From Paracidovorax avenae ATCC 19860 (GTDB lineage Bacteria; Pseudomonadota; Gammaproteobacteria; Burkholderiales; Burkholderiaceae_C), in the NCBI RefSeq assembly GCF_000176855.2, contig NC_015138.1, positions 4,774,001 through 4,838,000 of the forward strand: a stretch of 64,000 nucleotides of DNA. The letters run 5' to 3'. This document shows positions 39,177-48,191 of the stretch, piece after piece (the stretch's first letter is position 1; the number at the start of each line of letters is the position of its first letter). The translations under genes and the position numbers were made by a program. The notes under the pieces were generated by a model, which was given only the letters and a program-made list of their open reading frames with translations, was not told the DNA's origin and did no database searches.

Positions 39177-40457
39177 TCAAGCGGGCGGCAGGGGCACCTC
39201 CGGCAGGGTCAGCACGCCGCGCTGCTGCAGGCCCTGCAGTGCCTCGTCGCTCAGCTGCAGCAGGCGCTGCAGCACCTCGCGCGTACCCTCGCCCAGCGTG
39301 GGCGGCGCATGGCGGATCGGCAGGCGCTGGCCGTCGATGCGGTAAGGCGGCGCGAACACGGGCGTGGTGCCCACCACGGGGTGCGGCATGTCCTGCAGCA
39401 GGCCGCCGCGCCGCGTGCGCTCGCTGGTGAGCGCTTCGTGCAGGCCGGCCACCTTGCCGCAGGGAATGCCGCAGGCGGTCATGCGCTCCAGCAGCACGTC
39501 GCGCGGGAAGGCGCGGATCAGCTCCGTGAGCATCGGGCCGATCTCCTGCCGGTTCTTGGCGCGCTGCACGTTGGTGGCGAAGCGCGGGTCTTCCACGATG
39601 TCGGGCCGCTCGATCACCTGGCGGCAGAACTTGTCGAACTGCGCGTTGTTGCCCACGGCGATGATGAGCGGGCCGTCGGCCGCCTCGAACATGCCGTAGG
39701 GCACGATGGAGGGATGGGCGTTGCCGTAGCGTGCCGGATCGTGCCCCAACTGCATCGCGTCGAGCCCGTAGTAGCCGGTGACCATGAGGCCGCAGTCGTA
39801 GAGCGCCATCTCGATCAGGCGGCCCCGGCCGGTGCGGCTGCGCTGGAACAGCGCCGCCAGCACGGCCTGCGCGGCGTACATGCCGGTCATCAGGTCGACC
39901 ACGGCCACGCCGAATTTCAGCGGCGGCTGGCCAGCCTCGCCGTTGAGCGCCATGAGCCCCGTCTCGCCCTGGATCACCAGGTCGTAGCCCGGCCGCTTGG
40001 CCTCCGGGCCGGTCACGTCGTAGCCGGCGACGGCGCAGTAGATCAGGTCGGGCTTGATCGCCTTGAGCTGCTCGTAGCCCAGGCCCAGCTTCTCGGCGCC
40101 GCCGGTCTTGAAGTTGTGGATCACCACATCGAACTGCGGCAGCAGTTCGTGCACGATCTTCGCGCCCTCGGGGCTCTGCAGGTCCAGCGTGATCGACCGC
40201 TTGTTGCGGTTCATGCTGTTGTAGTAGGTGGTCTCGGTCTTGCCGATGCGCATGCCCCAGTCGCGCGTGTCGTCGCCGCGGCCGGGATGCTCCACCTTCA
40301 CCACCTCGGCGCCGAAATCGGCCAGCACCTGGCCGCAGAGCGGGCCGGCGAACACGCGCGAGAGGTCGAGCACGCGCACGCCCTCCAGCGGAAAGTCGAT
40401 ACCGTCAGGCGATGCGGCGTCAGCGGTGGTGGCGTTCAATGTCTTGTCTCCAGTCAT
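39177..40457 (-). CDS. CaiB/BaiF class III CoA-transferase
   Basis: 426 residues. The N-terminus has the family opening LEGVRVLDLSRVFAGPLCGQ and VVKVEHPGRGDDTRDWG; SITLDLQSPEGAKIV follows, and the catalytic Asp is expected in FGVAVVDLMTG. The enzyme moves CoA between carboxylic acids and so activates the operon's substrate without ATP. No acyl-CoA ligase gene is present, so this is the likely entry step. Substrate unknown. Confidence 0.93.
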   Translation of the reverse strand: MTGDKTLNATTADAASPDGIDFPLEGVRVLDLSRVFAGPLCGQVLADFGAEVVKVEHPGRGDDTRDWGMRIGKTETTYYNSMNRNKRSITLDLQSPEGAKIVHELLPQFDVVIHNFKTGGAEKLGLGYEQLKAIKPDLIYCAVAGYDVTGPEAKRPGYDLVIQGETGLMALNGEAGQPPLKFGVAVVDLMTGMYAAQAVLAALFQRSRTGRGRLIEMALYDCGLMVTGYYGLDAMQLGHDPARYGNAHPSIVPYGMFEAADGPLIIAVGNNAQFDKFCRQVIERPDIVEDPRFATNVQRAKNRQEIGPMLTELIRAFPRDVLLERMTACGIPCGKVAGLHEALTSERTRRGGLLQDMPHPVVGTTPVFAPPYRIDGQRLPIRHAPPTLGEGTREVLQRLLQLSDEALQGLQQRGVLTLPEVPLPPA

Positions 40458-40523
40458 TCGTTCATTGTGGTGCGGCAGGCGGCGTAGCCGCTGCCCCCTG
40501 CGCGACCCGGCACCGGGAGCGCG

Positions 40524-41333
40524 TCAGCCCGCAGGGCCGCGCAGCCGCACGTAATCGGGCGCGCGCTTTTCCAGGAAGGCGGCGATGCCCTCGCGCGACT
40601 CTTCGGTGGCCTGCGACAGCACCATGCTCTGCGCCTCGCTCTCCAGCTGCTCTGCGAGCGTGGCCTGGGGTGCCGCCAGGCAGAGGGCCTTGATGCGCGC
40701 CATGGCCTGCTGCGGCCCGTCCGCCACGCTGGCGGCCAGTGCCAGCGCGCTGGCCAGCGCCTCGCCCGGCTCGGCCAGGCGGTTGACGGCGCCGAGGGCA
40801 TGCAGGCGCTCGCCCGAAATCCGCTCGCCCGTCAGGCACAGCTCCGTCAGCACCTGGCGCGACACGAATTCGGCCAGGAAGGCCGTCGCGCCGCCGTCGG
40901 GCGTGAGGCCCACCTTCACGTAGGCCACGGAGAAGACGGCGTTGCGCGCGGCCACCAGCATGTCGCAGGCCAGCGCCAGCGACAGGCCCGCACCGGCCGC
41001 CGCACCTTCCACGGCCGCGATCACAGGCTTGCCGCTGCCGCGCACCGCACGGATCAGGTCGTGCAGGCCTTCCAGCTTGGCGCGGCGCTCCTCGATGGGC
41101 AGCTCGCGCCGCTTCGCCAGTTGGCGCAGGTCGCCGCCCGCACAGAAGTGCCCGCCTTCGCCGGTGAGCACGATGGCGCCCACCGCGAGATCCTGCTGCG
41201 CCGCGGCCAGCGCCTCGGTGAGCGCGGCATAGAACGCGGGCGACAGCGCGTTGCGCGCGGCGGTGTTGTTGTTGCTGAGCACCAGCACGGCGCCTTCGCG
41301 GCGCTGCAGCAGGGGTGCGGTCGTCTCCGTCAT
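40524..41333 (-). CDS. Enoyl-CoA hydratase/isomerase family protein
   Basis: 269 residues of the crotonase fold: GHFCAGGDLRQL forms the first oxyanion site, KPVIAAVEGAAAGAGLSLAL the second, and the C-terminal helix has FLEKRAPDYV. The Glu at the usual hydratase position is not obvious (EFVSRQVLTELCLTG), so isomerase or another crotonase activity is possible. It lies 20 bp after the acyl-CoA dehydrogenase gene and adds a second crotonase to the one in the bifunctional protein. Confidence 0.9.
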   Translation of the reverse strand: MTETTAPLLQRREGAVLVLSNNNTAARNALSPAFYAALTEALAAAQQDLAVGAIVLTGEGGHFCAGGDLRQLAKRRELPIEERRAKLEGLHDLIRAVRGSGKPVIAAVEGAAAGAGLSLALACDMLVAARNAVFSVAYVKVGLTPDGGATAFLAEFVSRQVLTELCLTGERISGERLHALGAVNRLAEPGEALASALALAASVADGPQQAMARIKALCLAAPQATLAEQLESEAQSMVLSQATEESREGIAAFLEKRAPDYVRLRGPAG

Positions 41334-41353
41334 GGCCTGGGTCCTTCTTCGTC

Positions 41354-42493
41354 TTACGCGGGTTGACCGAGGGAGATGTACCGTGCCAGGTGGTGGTCTT
41401 CATCGCCCAGCTGGTGGTCGATCATCACCAGCCGCTTCGCATAGTGCGCCAGCGGCAGTTCCCAGGTCATGCCGATGCCCCCATGCATCTGGATGCTTTC
41501 CTCGGCCACGAGGGTGCCGATGCGGCCGATGCTGAACTTGGCGGCCGAGAGCGCCCGCTCGCGCGCGGTGCGGTCGGCGCCGTCGATCGCGGCCGCGGCG
41601 TTGATGACGGCCGAGCGGGCCTGCTCCACCTCCAACAGCAGATCGGCCATGCGGTGCTGCAGCGCCTGGAAGCTGCCGATCGGCACGCCGAACTGCTTGC
41701 GGGTGCGCAGGTATTCCAGCGTATGTTCCTTGGCCACGTCCATCGCGCCCACGGCCTCGGCGCACAGCGCCAGCACGCCCCAGCCCACGGCCCGCTCCAG
41801 CAGCGCGGCGCCCTCGCCTTCCGCGCCCAGCAGCGCGTCCGCGCCCACGGCCACGTTCGTGAAGACCAGTTCGGCCGTGCGGCCGCCGTCGATGCGGCCG
41901 TGGCCCTGCCGCCTGAGCCCGGCGGCATCGCCGGGCACCAGGAACAACGAGATGCCCGCCGCGTCGAAGGTGCCGCCGCCCGTGCGGGCCGACACCAGCA
42001 GCCACTCGGCGCCGTCGCCGAACAGCACCACGCCCTTGGTGCCGTCGATCACCCAGCCATCTCCCGCGCGGCACGCGGTGGCCGCCACGCGCGTCGGCTC
42101 GTAGTGGCCGCCCGGCTCGTCGTGCGCCAGCGCGGCCACGGCCTCGCCGGCCACCAGCGGCGCCAGCACGGTGTCTTTCTGCGCATCGGTGCCGGCCGCC
42201 GCGACGGCGCGGCCCACCACCAGGGCGCCCAGCAGGGGTTCGGCCACCAGGCCGCGGCCCAGGCGCTCGAACACCACGCTGACGTCGAAGCCCGCTCCGC
42301 CGAAGCCGCCGTCGGCCTCGGTGAACAGCGCGCCGATGGCGCCCAGCTCGGCGAAGCCGCGGTACAGCGCGGGGCTGTGGCCCTGCGCGCCGTAGGCGGC
42401 ATGGTTGCGCTGCTCGATGCCGGACTGCCCGGCGATGAAGCGGTCCAGCGTGTCCGCCAGCATGCGGCGGTCTTCGGTGTGTTCGAAATTCAT
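41354..42493 (-). CDS. Acyl-CoA dehydrogenase, small partner (PimD-like)
   Basis: 379 residues with the three ACAD domains: helical N-terminus (MNFEHTEDRRMLADTLDRFI), beta middle (VIDGTKGVVLFGDGAEWLLV) and helical C-terminus with RKQFGVPIGSFQALQHRMAD and HGGIGMTWELPLAHYAKRL. It follows the other dehydrogenase gene by 4 bp; paired ACAD genes of this kind act as heteromers in pimeloyl-CoA and steroid side-chain oxidation. It would use the EtfBA pair encoded downstream. Assignment to a pimelate-like substrate is inference from layout. Confidence 0.9.
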   Translation of the reverse strand: MNFEHTEDRRMLADTLDRFIAGQSGIEQRNHAAYGAQGHSPALYRGFAELGAIGALFTEADGGFGGAGFDVSVVFERLGRGLVAEPLLGALVVGRAVAAAGTDAQKDTVLAPLVAGEAVAALAHDEPGGHYEPTRVAATACRAGDGWVIDGTKGVVLFGDGAEWLLVSARTGGGTFDAAGISLFLVPGDAAGLRRQGHGRIDGGRTAELVFTNVAVGADALLGAEGEGAALLERAVGWGVLALCAEAVGAMDVAKEHTLEYLRTRKQFGVPIGSFQALQHRMADLLLEVEQARSAVINAAAAIDGADRTARERALSAAKFSIGRIGTLVAEESIQMHGGIGMTWELPLAHYAKRLVMIDHQLGDEDHHLARYISLGQPA

Positions 42494-42497
42494 GGCG

Positions 42498-43694
42498 TCA
42501 CAGTCCCAGGATCATCTTGGAGATGATGTTTTTCTGGATCTCGTTGGAGCCGCCGAAGATCGACAGCTTGCGGTAGTTGAAGTAGTTCGCTGCGGCCGCG
42601 GCGGCGCCTTCCGGCCCCACGGCCAGGTCTTCGTGGCCGGCATGCAGCGCCTCTTCCTCGAAGGGCAGCGCGTACGGGCCCATGGCGCGGCGCGTGAGCG
42701 AGAGGATCTCCTGGCGGATCTCGGTGCCGCGGATCTTCAGCATGGAGCTTTCCGCGCCCGGCACGCCTCCGCCGGCCACCGCGGCGATCACGCGCAGGTT
42801 GGTGGTCTTCATGTTCTCCAGGTCGATCTCGACGCGGGCGAGGCGCGCGGCGAACAGCGGGTCCTGCGCGAGCGGACGGCCGTTGCACTGCACGGTGGCG
42901 GCCACGCGCTTCAACTTCTCCAGCGCAGCCACCGAGAAGCCCACGCCCGCGATGTTGGTACGCTCGTAGGTCAGCAGGTACTTGGCATAGGTCCAGCCCT
43001 TGTTCTCCTCGCCCACCAGGTTCTCCGCGGGCACCTTCACGTCGGTGAAGAACACCTCGTTCACCTCGTGCTCGCCGTCCAGCGTGATGATCGGTCGCAC
43101 CTCGACACCGGGCGAGCGCATGTCCACCAGCAGGAAGCTGATGCCCGACTGCGCCTTGGCCTCGCGGTCGGTGCGCACCAGGCAGAAGATCATGTTGGCG
43201 TGCTGGCCCAGCGTGGTCCAGGTCTTCTGGCCGTTGACGACGTAGTGGTCGCCCTGGCGCACTGCGGTGGTCTTGACCGAGGCCAGGTCCGAGCCCGCGC
43301 CGGGCTCCGAATAGCCCTGGCACCACCAATCCTCGCCGTTCAGGATGCGCGGCAGCCAGTACTGCTTCTGCGCCTCGCTGCCGTACTTGATCAGCACCGG
43401 GCCCAGCATGTTCACGCCGAAGGGCACGATGCGCGGCGCGCCGGCCAGCGCGCATTCGTTCTCGAAGATGAACTTCTGCACGGCGTTCCAGCCCGGCCCG
43501 CCGTACTGCTCTGGCCAGTGGTTCGCGAGCCAGCCGCGCGCGTTCAGGATCGCGTGCCAGCGCTCCATGTCGGCCTTGTCCAGGCGCAGGCCGGCGCGCA
43601 CCTTGTGCGACAGGTCGGCGGGCAGGTGCTCTTTCAGGAAGGCCTGCACTTCGTCGCGGAAGGCCTCCTCCTGGGGGGTGAATTGCAGATCCAT
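42498..43694 (-). CDS. Acyl-CoA dehydrogenase, large partner (PimC-like)
   Basis: 398 residues: N-terminal helical domain (MDLQFTPQEEAFRDEVQAFL), FAD/substrate region GYSEPGAGSDLASVKTTAV and VNGQKTWTTLGQHANMIFC, and C-terminal domain ending NYRKLSIFGGSNEIQKNIIS, the usual FAD-contact motif. It is 39 bp after the bifunctional gene and 4 bp before its partner. An FAD enzyme that inserts the alpha-beta double bond into an acyl-CoA. Confidence 0.92.
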   Translation of the reverse strand: MDLQFTPQEEAFRDEVQAFLKEHLPADLSHKVRAGLRLDKADMERWHAILNARGWLANHWPEQYGGPGWNAVQKFIFENECALAGAPRIVPFGVNMLGPVLIKYGSEAQKQYWLPRILNGEDWWCQGYSEPGAGSDLASVKTTAVRQGDHYVVNGQKTWTTLGQHANMIFCLVRTDREAKAQSGISFLLVDMRSPGVEVRPIITLDGEHEVNEVFFTDVKVPAENLVGEENKGWTYAKYLLTYERTNIAGVGFSVAALEKLKRVAATVQCNGRPLAQDPLFAARLARVEIDLENMKTTNLRVIAAVAGGGVPGAESSMLKIRGTEIRQEILSLTRRAMGPYALPFEEEALHAGHEDLAVGPEGAAAAAANYFNYRKLSIFGGSNEIQKNIISKMILGL

Positions 43695-43733
43695 GGGGTC
43701 TTTCGTGGGTCGCTCGTGCTGTCGTTCGGTCAG

Positions 43734-45866
43734 TCAGTGCGCTTCGGCGGCGGCGCGGTTCAGGCTGCCGAAGTCGCGGCCCTCGGCCACCAGCTTTTCC
43801 AGCAGCGGCGCGGGCTTCCAGAACAGCGGGTCTTCCTGCGCGAACTCGCGGATGTCGGCCAGGATCTTCGGCAGGCCCACCGTGTCGGCGTAGTGCATCG
43901 GCCCGCCGCGGAAGCGCGGAAAGCCATAGCCCGAGAGGAAGGTCACGTCCACGTCCAGCGGACGCAGGGCGATGCCTTCCTCCACCACCTTCGCGCCCTC
44001 GTTGACCATCGCGGCCATGTAGCGGCGCATGATCTCGTGGGGCGTGAAGCTGCGCGGCACGACGCCCTTCTTCGCACGCTCGGCATCGACGATGGCCAGC
44101 ACCTCCGGATCGGGCTGGCCGGTGCGGGCGCCTTCCGGGTACAGGTAGAAGCCGCGCCCCGTCTTCTGGCCGAACCAGCCGCGCTCGCAGATGCGGTCGG
44201 CGATCTCCACATAGCGCGCGTTGGGGTCGCGCGTGGCGGCACGGCGCTTGCGCGTGGCCCAGCCGATGTCGCCGCCGGCCAGGTCGGTCACCTGGAACGG
44301 GCCCATCGGGTAGCCGAAGCCGCGCACCGCCGCATCGATCTCATAGGGCGACGCGCCGTCTTCCATGAGGTAGTCCGCCGCCTGCTTGTACACGGCCAGG
44401 ATGCGGTTGCCGATGAAGCCGTCGCACACGCCCGCACGCACCGGCACCTTCTTCATCGTCCTGGCCAGCGCGAAGGCCGTGGCGACCACGTCGGCGCTCA
44501 CCTTCGCCGGCACCACGATCTCCAGCAGCTTCATGATGTTGGCCGGGCTGAAGAAGTGGAGGCCGATCACGTCCTGCGGGCGTTGCGTGGCCGCGGCGAT
44601 CGCGTCGATGTCCAGGTACGAGGTGTTGGTGGCGAGCACGGCGCCGGGCTTGCAGACGCGGTCCAGCTCGCGGAACACGGCTTTCTTGACCTCCAGGTCT
44701 TCGAACACCGCCTCGATCACCAGATCGGCCGCGGCGATGTCTTCGTAGCGCGTGCTGCCGGTGTAGCGCGCCATCACGGCGGCCTTGGCATCGGCCGTCA
44801 TGCGGCCCTTGGCAACGAGGCCGTCGTACACCTTCTCGACGTGCGCGCGGCCCCGGGCCAGCGAGGCGTCGTCGCGCTCGATCATGGTCACGGGCAGGCC
44901 GGCGTCCAGCGCCGACACGGTGATGCCCGCGCCCATGGTGCCGCCGCCGATGATGGCGATGGACGTGATCGGCCGCGGCGCCGCGGCCTTGGCCTCCGGC
45001 ACCTTGGCGACCTCGCGCTCGGCGAAGAAGGCGTGGATCAATCCCGCGCGCTGCGGGCTCGCCAGGCACTCCATGAAGGCCGCGCGCTCGCGCTGCATGC
45101 CTTCGTCGAAATCGAGTTCCACGGCGTTGCGCACGCATTCGACGATCTTCTGCGGCGAGAACAGGCCGCGCGATTTCTTGGCGGTGTCGGCAGCCAGCGC
45201 GTCCAGCTCGGCCATCGCCGCGGCCTTGTCGGCGATGGCGACGTCGCGCGTGCGGCGCAGGGGCGCCTGCGCGGACTGCAGCTCCTGCACGCAGGCCAGG
45301 CCCGCGGCCACCGGGTCGCTGCCGTCCACCAGCCGGTCCACCAGGCCCGCGGCCAGGGCCGCCTTGGCGCTCAAAGGCTTGCCGCTCAGCATCATTTCTG
45401 CCGCGGGCTTCACGCCCATCAGCCGCGGCGCGCGCTGCGTGCCGCCCGCGCCGGGCAGCAGGCCCAGGTTCACTTCAGGCAGGCCGAGCTGCGCGCCCGG
45501 CAGCGCCACGCGGTAGTGCGCCGCGAGCGCCACTTCCAGACCACCGCCCAGCGCGGCGCCATGGATGGCGGCCACCACGCGCTTGCCGCAGGATTCGATG
45601 CGCTGGCAGACCTCGGGCAGCGAGGGCTCCACGGGCGGCTTGCCGAATTCGCGGATGTCCGCCCCGGCGATGAAGGCCTTGCCCTCGCCCACGATCAGCA
45701 CCGCCTGCACGTCGGCCCGCGATTCGGCCTCGCCGATGGCGGCCATCAGGCCCTGCCGCACGGCCGCGCCGAGCGCGTTCACGGGCGGGTTGTCGATGCG
45801 GACGACGAGAACGTCGCCCTGCAGGCGCGTTTGCACGGGCGACGCGGTAGCCGCTGCTGAGGTCAT
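43734..45866 (-). CDS. Bifunctional enoyl-CoA hydratase/3-hydroxyacyl-CoA dehydrogenase
   Basis: 710 residues from ATG 45866, preceded by a good AGGAG site. The N-terminal crotonase domain has AFIAGADIREFGKPP and HGAALGGGLEVALAAHYRVA with its Glu. The dehydrogenase half begins with the NAD site IIGGGTMGAGITVSALDAG, has the catalytic His in GLHFFSPANIMKLLEIV and the RAGVCDGFIGNRIL motif, and ends with two C-terminal helical domains. This is the FadJ/PimF arrangement. First gene of the catabolic operon. No thiolase gene is in the window. Confidence 0.95.
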   Translation of the reverse strand: MTSAAATASPVQTRLQGDVLVVRIDNPPVNALGAAVRQGLMAAIGEAESRADVQAVLIVGEGKAFIAGADIREFGKPPVEPSLPEVCQRIESCGKRVVAAIHGAALGGGLEVALAAHYRVALPGAQLGLPEVNLGLLPGAGGTQRAPRLMGVKPAAEMMLSGKPLSAKAALAAGLVDRLVDGSDPVAAGLACVQELQSAQAPLRRTRDVAIADKAAAMAELDALAADTAKKSRGLFSPQKIVECVRNAVELDFDEGMQRERAAFMECLASPQRAGLIHAFFAEREVAKVPEAKAAAPRPITSIAIIGGGTMGAGITVSALDAGLPVTMIERDDASLARGRAHVEKVYDGLVAKGRMTADAKAAVMARYTGSTRYEDIAAADLVIEAVFEDLEVKKAVFRELDRVCKPGAVLATNTSYLDIDAIAAATQRPQDVIGLHFFSPANIMKLLEIVVPAKVSADVVATAFALARTMKKVPVRAGVCDGFIGNRILAVYKQAADYLMEDGASPYEIDAAVRGFGYPMGPFQVTDLAGGDIGWATRKRRAATRDPNARYVEIADRICERGWFGQKTGRGFYLYPEGARTGQPDPEVLAIVDAERAKKGVVPRSFTPHEIMRRYMAAMVNEGAKVVEEGIALRPLDVDVTFLSGYGFPRFRGGPMHYADTVGLPKILADIREFAQEDPLFWKPAPLLEKLVAEGRDFGSLNRAAAEAH

Positions 45867-45938
45867 GCCTTTGTCTCCTGGATAACTGTTCCGGGACATT
45901 CTTGCGGCGACAATGTTTTCTGACAATCCCATCATCCA

Positions 45939-45953
45939 TTGACAGACTGTCAA
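45939..45953. promoter_or_regulatory. Perfect palindrome, likely LysR-family operator
   Basis: TTGACAG-A-CTGTCAA, seven-base arms, in the 114-bp gap between the divergent LysR gene and the catabolic operon. It contains the T-N11-A pattern of LysR-type sites and lies 27 bp before the LysR start, as expected for autoregulation. Confidence 0.7.
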
Positions 45954-45980
45954 AGGATTTCAACCAATCTCCGCAAATCC

Positions 45981-46898
45981 ATGGATCTGCCCTCGCTGAC
46001 CCTGCTGGTCGAGATCATCGACAGCGGCAACCTGAGCCAGGCCGCGCGCAAGCTGCGCATGACCCGCGCGAACGTGAGTTACCACCTCACCAAGCTGGAG
46101 AAGGCCGTGGGCGTGCAACTGGTGCAGCGCACCACGCGCCGGGTCGAGCCCACCGAGATCGGCCTGCGGCTCTACGAGCACGGCCGCACCATCCGCAACG
46201 AGCTGATGGCCGCGCAGGAGGCCGTCACCACGCTGGGCCAGGGCCTGCAGGGCCGCGTGGGCATCAGCGTGCCCAGCGGCTACGGGCAGATCGTGATGGG
46301 CGACTGGCTGATCGAGTTCAAGCGCATGTACCCGGGGATCGTGCTGGACGTGCTGTTCGAGAACCGCGCCGACAACCTGCGTGACGAGGTGGACATCGCC
46401 ATCCGCGTGGTGCAGGAGCCGCCCCTCTCGCTCGTGGCGCGCAGCCTGGGCAACGTGCGCTACCTGGCCTGCGCCTCCGCCGACTACGCCCGCCGGCACG
46501 GCCTGCCGCGCACGCTGCACGCGCTGCGCGCCGGCCCGGTCATCACCGCCGGCGTGACCGGCCGCCAGCTGCGCCTCGCCGCCTACCAGGACGCCGAGCG
46601 GCACGAGGTGCTGCTGGAGCCCACGCTGATCTCCGAGCACTTCCCGTTCCTGCGCCAGGGCATCCTTGCCGGGCTGGGCGTGGGGCTGGTGCCCGACTAC
46701 GTGGTGCAGGACGCGATCGCCACCGGCGAGGTAGTGACCACGCTCGACGAGTACCGCCTGAGCATCTTCGGCACCCACATGTACCTGCTGTACCTGCCCA
46801 ACCGCCACCAGACGCGGGCGGTGCGGACCTGCATCGACTTCCTGCTGGACAAGGCCAGCGCCGGGGATGGCGGTCCCTCCGCCGCCATGCCCGGCTGA
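45981..46898 (+). CDS. LysR-family regulator of the catabolic operon
   Basis: 305 residues from ATG 45981; a TTG at 45939 also opens the frame but lies in the operator. N-terminal winged helix (SGNLSQAARKLRMTRANVSY, then HLTKLEKAVGVQLVQRTTRR) and a C-terminal effector-binding domain (GRVGISVPSGYGQIVMGDWL, VDIAIRVVQEPPLSLVARSL). It is divergent from the eleven-gene operon and is its most likely regulator, probably sensing an acid or CoA intermediate. Confidence 0.92.
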   Translation: MDLPSLTLLVEIIDSGNLSQAARKLRMTRANVSYHLTKLEKAVGVQLVQRTTRRVEPTEIGLRLYEHGRTIRNELMAAQEAVTTLGQGLQGRVGISVPSGYGQIVMGDWLIEFKRMYPGIVLDVLFENRADNLRDEVDIAIRVVQEPPLSLVARSLGNVRYLACASADYARRHGLPRTLHALRAGPVITAGVTGRQLRLAAYQDAERHEVLLEPTLISEHFPFLRQGILAGLGVGLVPDYVVQDAIATGEVVTTLDEYRLSIFGTHMYLLYLPNRHQTRAVRTCIDFLLDKASAGDGGPSAAMPG

Positions 46899-46920
46899 CG
46901 GAGCCCGTGCCGCCGCCAAG

Positions 46921-47550
46921 TCAGCTGACGGCAGCGATCTGCCACAGGGCGAAGGCGGCCAGCACCGCGGCGCTGATCCGGTTGATACGGAGATGCCAGC
47001 GAGCGTCGAAACGGTCGCGCAGCAGCCCGACAGCCGTGCTCAGGAACAGCCACCACAGCGCGGAGCCCACGAACACGCCGGCGACCATGGCCACCGGTGC
47101 GGTCGCCGCCACCGTTGCCGCCGAACGGCCTGCCATCGCTCCGAAGACGGCGATGAATGAAAGGATGGTGGCCGGGTTGGAGAGCGTCAGCGCGAAGGTA
47201 TGCACGAAGTGGCGCCATCCGCTGCGCGCCGGCCCCCCCGAGGCGCCGGTGCCATGCCCCGCAGCCGGTGCCCGCGCGATCTGCCAGGCCATCCAGAGCA
47301 GAAAGGCCGCTCCCGCCCACACGAGCGGCACGCGCACCGCCACCAGCGCCTGGACGAGCCAGTGCACGCCGCAGGCACCGATCGCGCCGTAGACGGCATC
47401 CGCCGTGGCGGCACCCAGCCCGGTGGCCAGCCCGGCGCGCGGTCCGTGTCCCAGGCTGCGCTGGATGACGAGGATGCCGATCGGGCCGACCGGCGCGGCG
47501 ATCGACAAGCCGATCACCAATGAGGAAAGAAAGACGTCGAGCAGTGGCAT
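46921..47550 (-). CDS. LysE/RhtB-family exporter
   Basis: 209 residues with about six membrane spans. Family features: SSLVIGLSIAAPVGPIGILV at the N-terminus and LTLSNPATILSFIAVFGA in the middle. Such proteins export amino acids. Start at the ATG preceding the first hydrophobic segment; two earlier in-frame starts add non-membrane sequence. It is divergent from an Lrp-type regulator, a common pairing, and its end lies 22 bp from the end of the LysR gene. Confidence 0.9.
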   Translation of the reverse strand: MPLLDVFLSSLVIGLSIAAPVGPIGILVIQRSLGHGPRAGLATGLGAATADAVYGAIGACGVHWLVQALVAVRVPLVWAGAAFLLWMAWQIARAPAAGHGTGASGGPARSGWRHFVHTFALTLSNPATILSFIAVFGAMAGRSAATVAATAPVAMVAGVFVGSALWWLFLSTAVGLLRDRFDARWHLRINRISAAVLAAFALWQIAAVS

Positions 47551-47643
47551 GCCATCGATCGTAGGCAGGCCGGCCACCGCAATGAAGCCGATTCTTCCGG
47601 CCTCGGGCACGTTTCACCGTGTTTTTTACGGAAAATCCTCTCC

Positions 47644-48111
47644 ATGACCGAACAACCCATTCTGGATGACAAGGCCTGGAAACTGCTCCGGGCGCTGCAG
47701 GCGGACGGCCGGGCGCCGCTCAAGGCACTGGCTGAGGCCGCGGGACTCTCGGTGGCCGCCACGGCAGAGCGCCTGAAGCGGCTGCAGGAGGCGGGAGTCG
47801 TGCGCGGCGTGCACGCGGACCTCGACCCCGCCAAGGTGGGCCGGCCGATCCAGGCGCTCGTCGGCATCACTGTCGGCCAGCCGCACAAGCGGGCGTTCCT
47901 CGACGCGTTGCGCGCCCGCGCGGAGGTCCTCGAGTGCCACCACGTTACCGGCGCCGATTCGTATGTGATGGCCTTGGCCGTGGAAGACATGGCGGCGCTG
48001 GAGTCGTTTCTGGGAGACATCAACCGGTGGGGCGAAACGCGCACGTCCATCGTCATGTCCACCCCCATCTTCCGGCGCGGGCTGCAACCCGCTGCAGCCC
48101 GCGGCAGATGA
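47644..48111 (+). CDS. Lrp/AsnC-family regulator
   Basis: 155 residues: N-terminal helix-turn-helix (DDKAWKLLRALQADGRAPLK, LAEAAGLSVAATAERLKRLQ) and a C-terminal RAM-type ligand domain (VLECHHVTGADSYVMALAVE). Its 93-bp divergent gap with the LysE gene suggests it controls amino-acid export in response to an amino acid. The RAM domain is complete. Confidence 0.9.
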   Translation: MTEQPILDDKAWKLLRALQADGRAPLKALAEAAGLSVAATAERLKRLQEAGVVRGVHADLDPAKVGRPIQALVGITVGQPHKRAFLDALRARAEVLECHHVTGADSYVMALAVEDMAALESFLGDINRWGETRTSIVMSTPIFRRGLQPAAARGR

Positions 48112-48140
48112 AAAAACCCCGCCGTGTCGCCACGGCGGGG
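48111..48140 (-). terminator. Rho-independent terminator of htpX
   Basis: Perfect 10-bp stem (48117-48126 with 48131-48140), 4-base loop, followed on the minus strand by six T (48116-48111). It sits between the convergent Lrp and htpX genes; on the plus strand no T-run follows. Confidence 0.85.
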
Positions 48141-48191
48141 CTCTGTGTCTTCCTGGACGCGACAGCCGTAACCCGGCTGCCATGCGGGGCA

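Noticed and set aside
42405..45860. A 1151-codon plus-strand open frame over the dehydrogenase genes
   Set aside because: It is antisense to three well-supported enzymes and has shadow composition.
45939..45980. A TTG start for the LysR gene 14 codons upstream
   Set aside because: It lies within the palindrome and adds residues before the normal LysR N-terminus.
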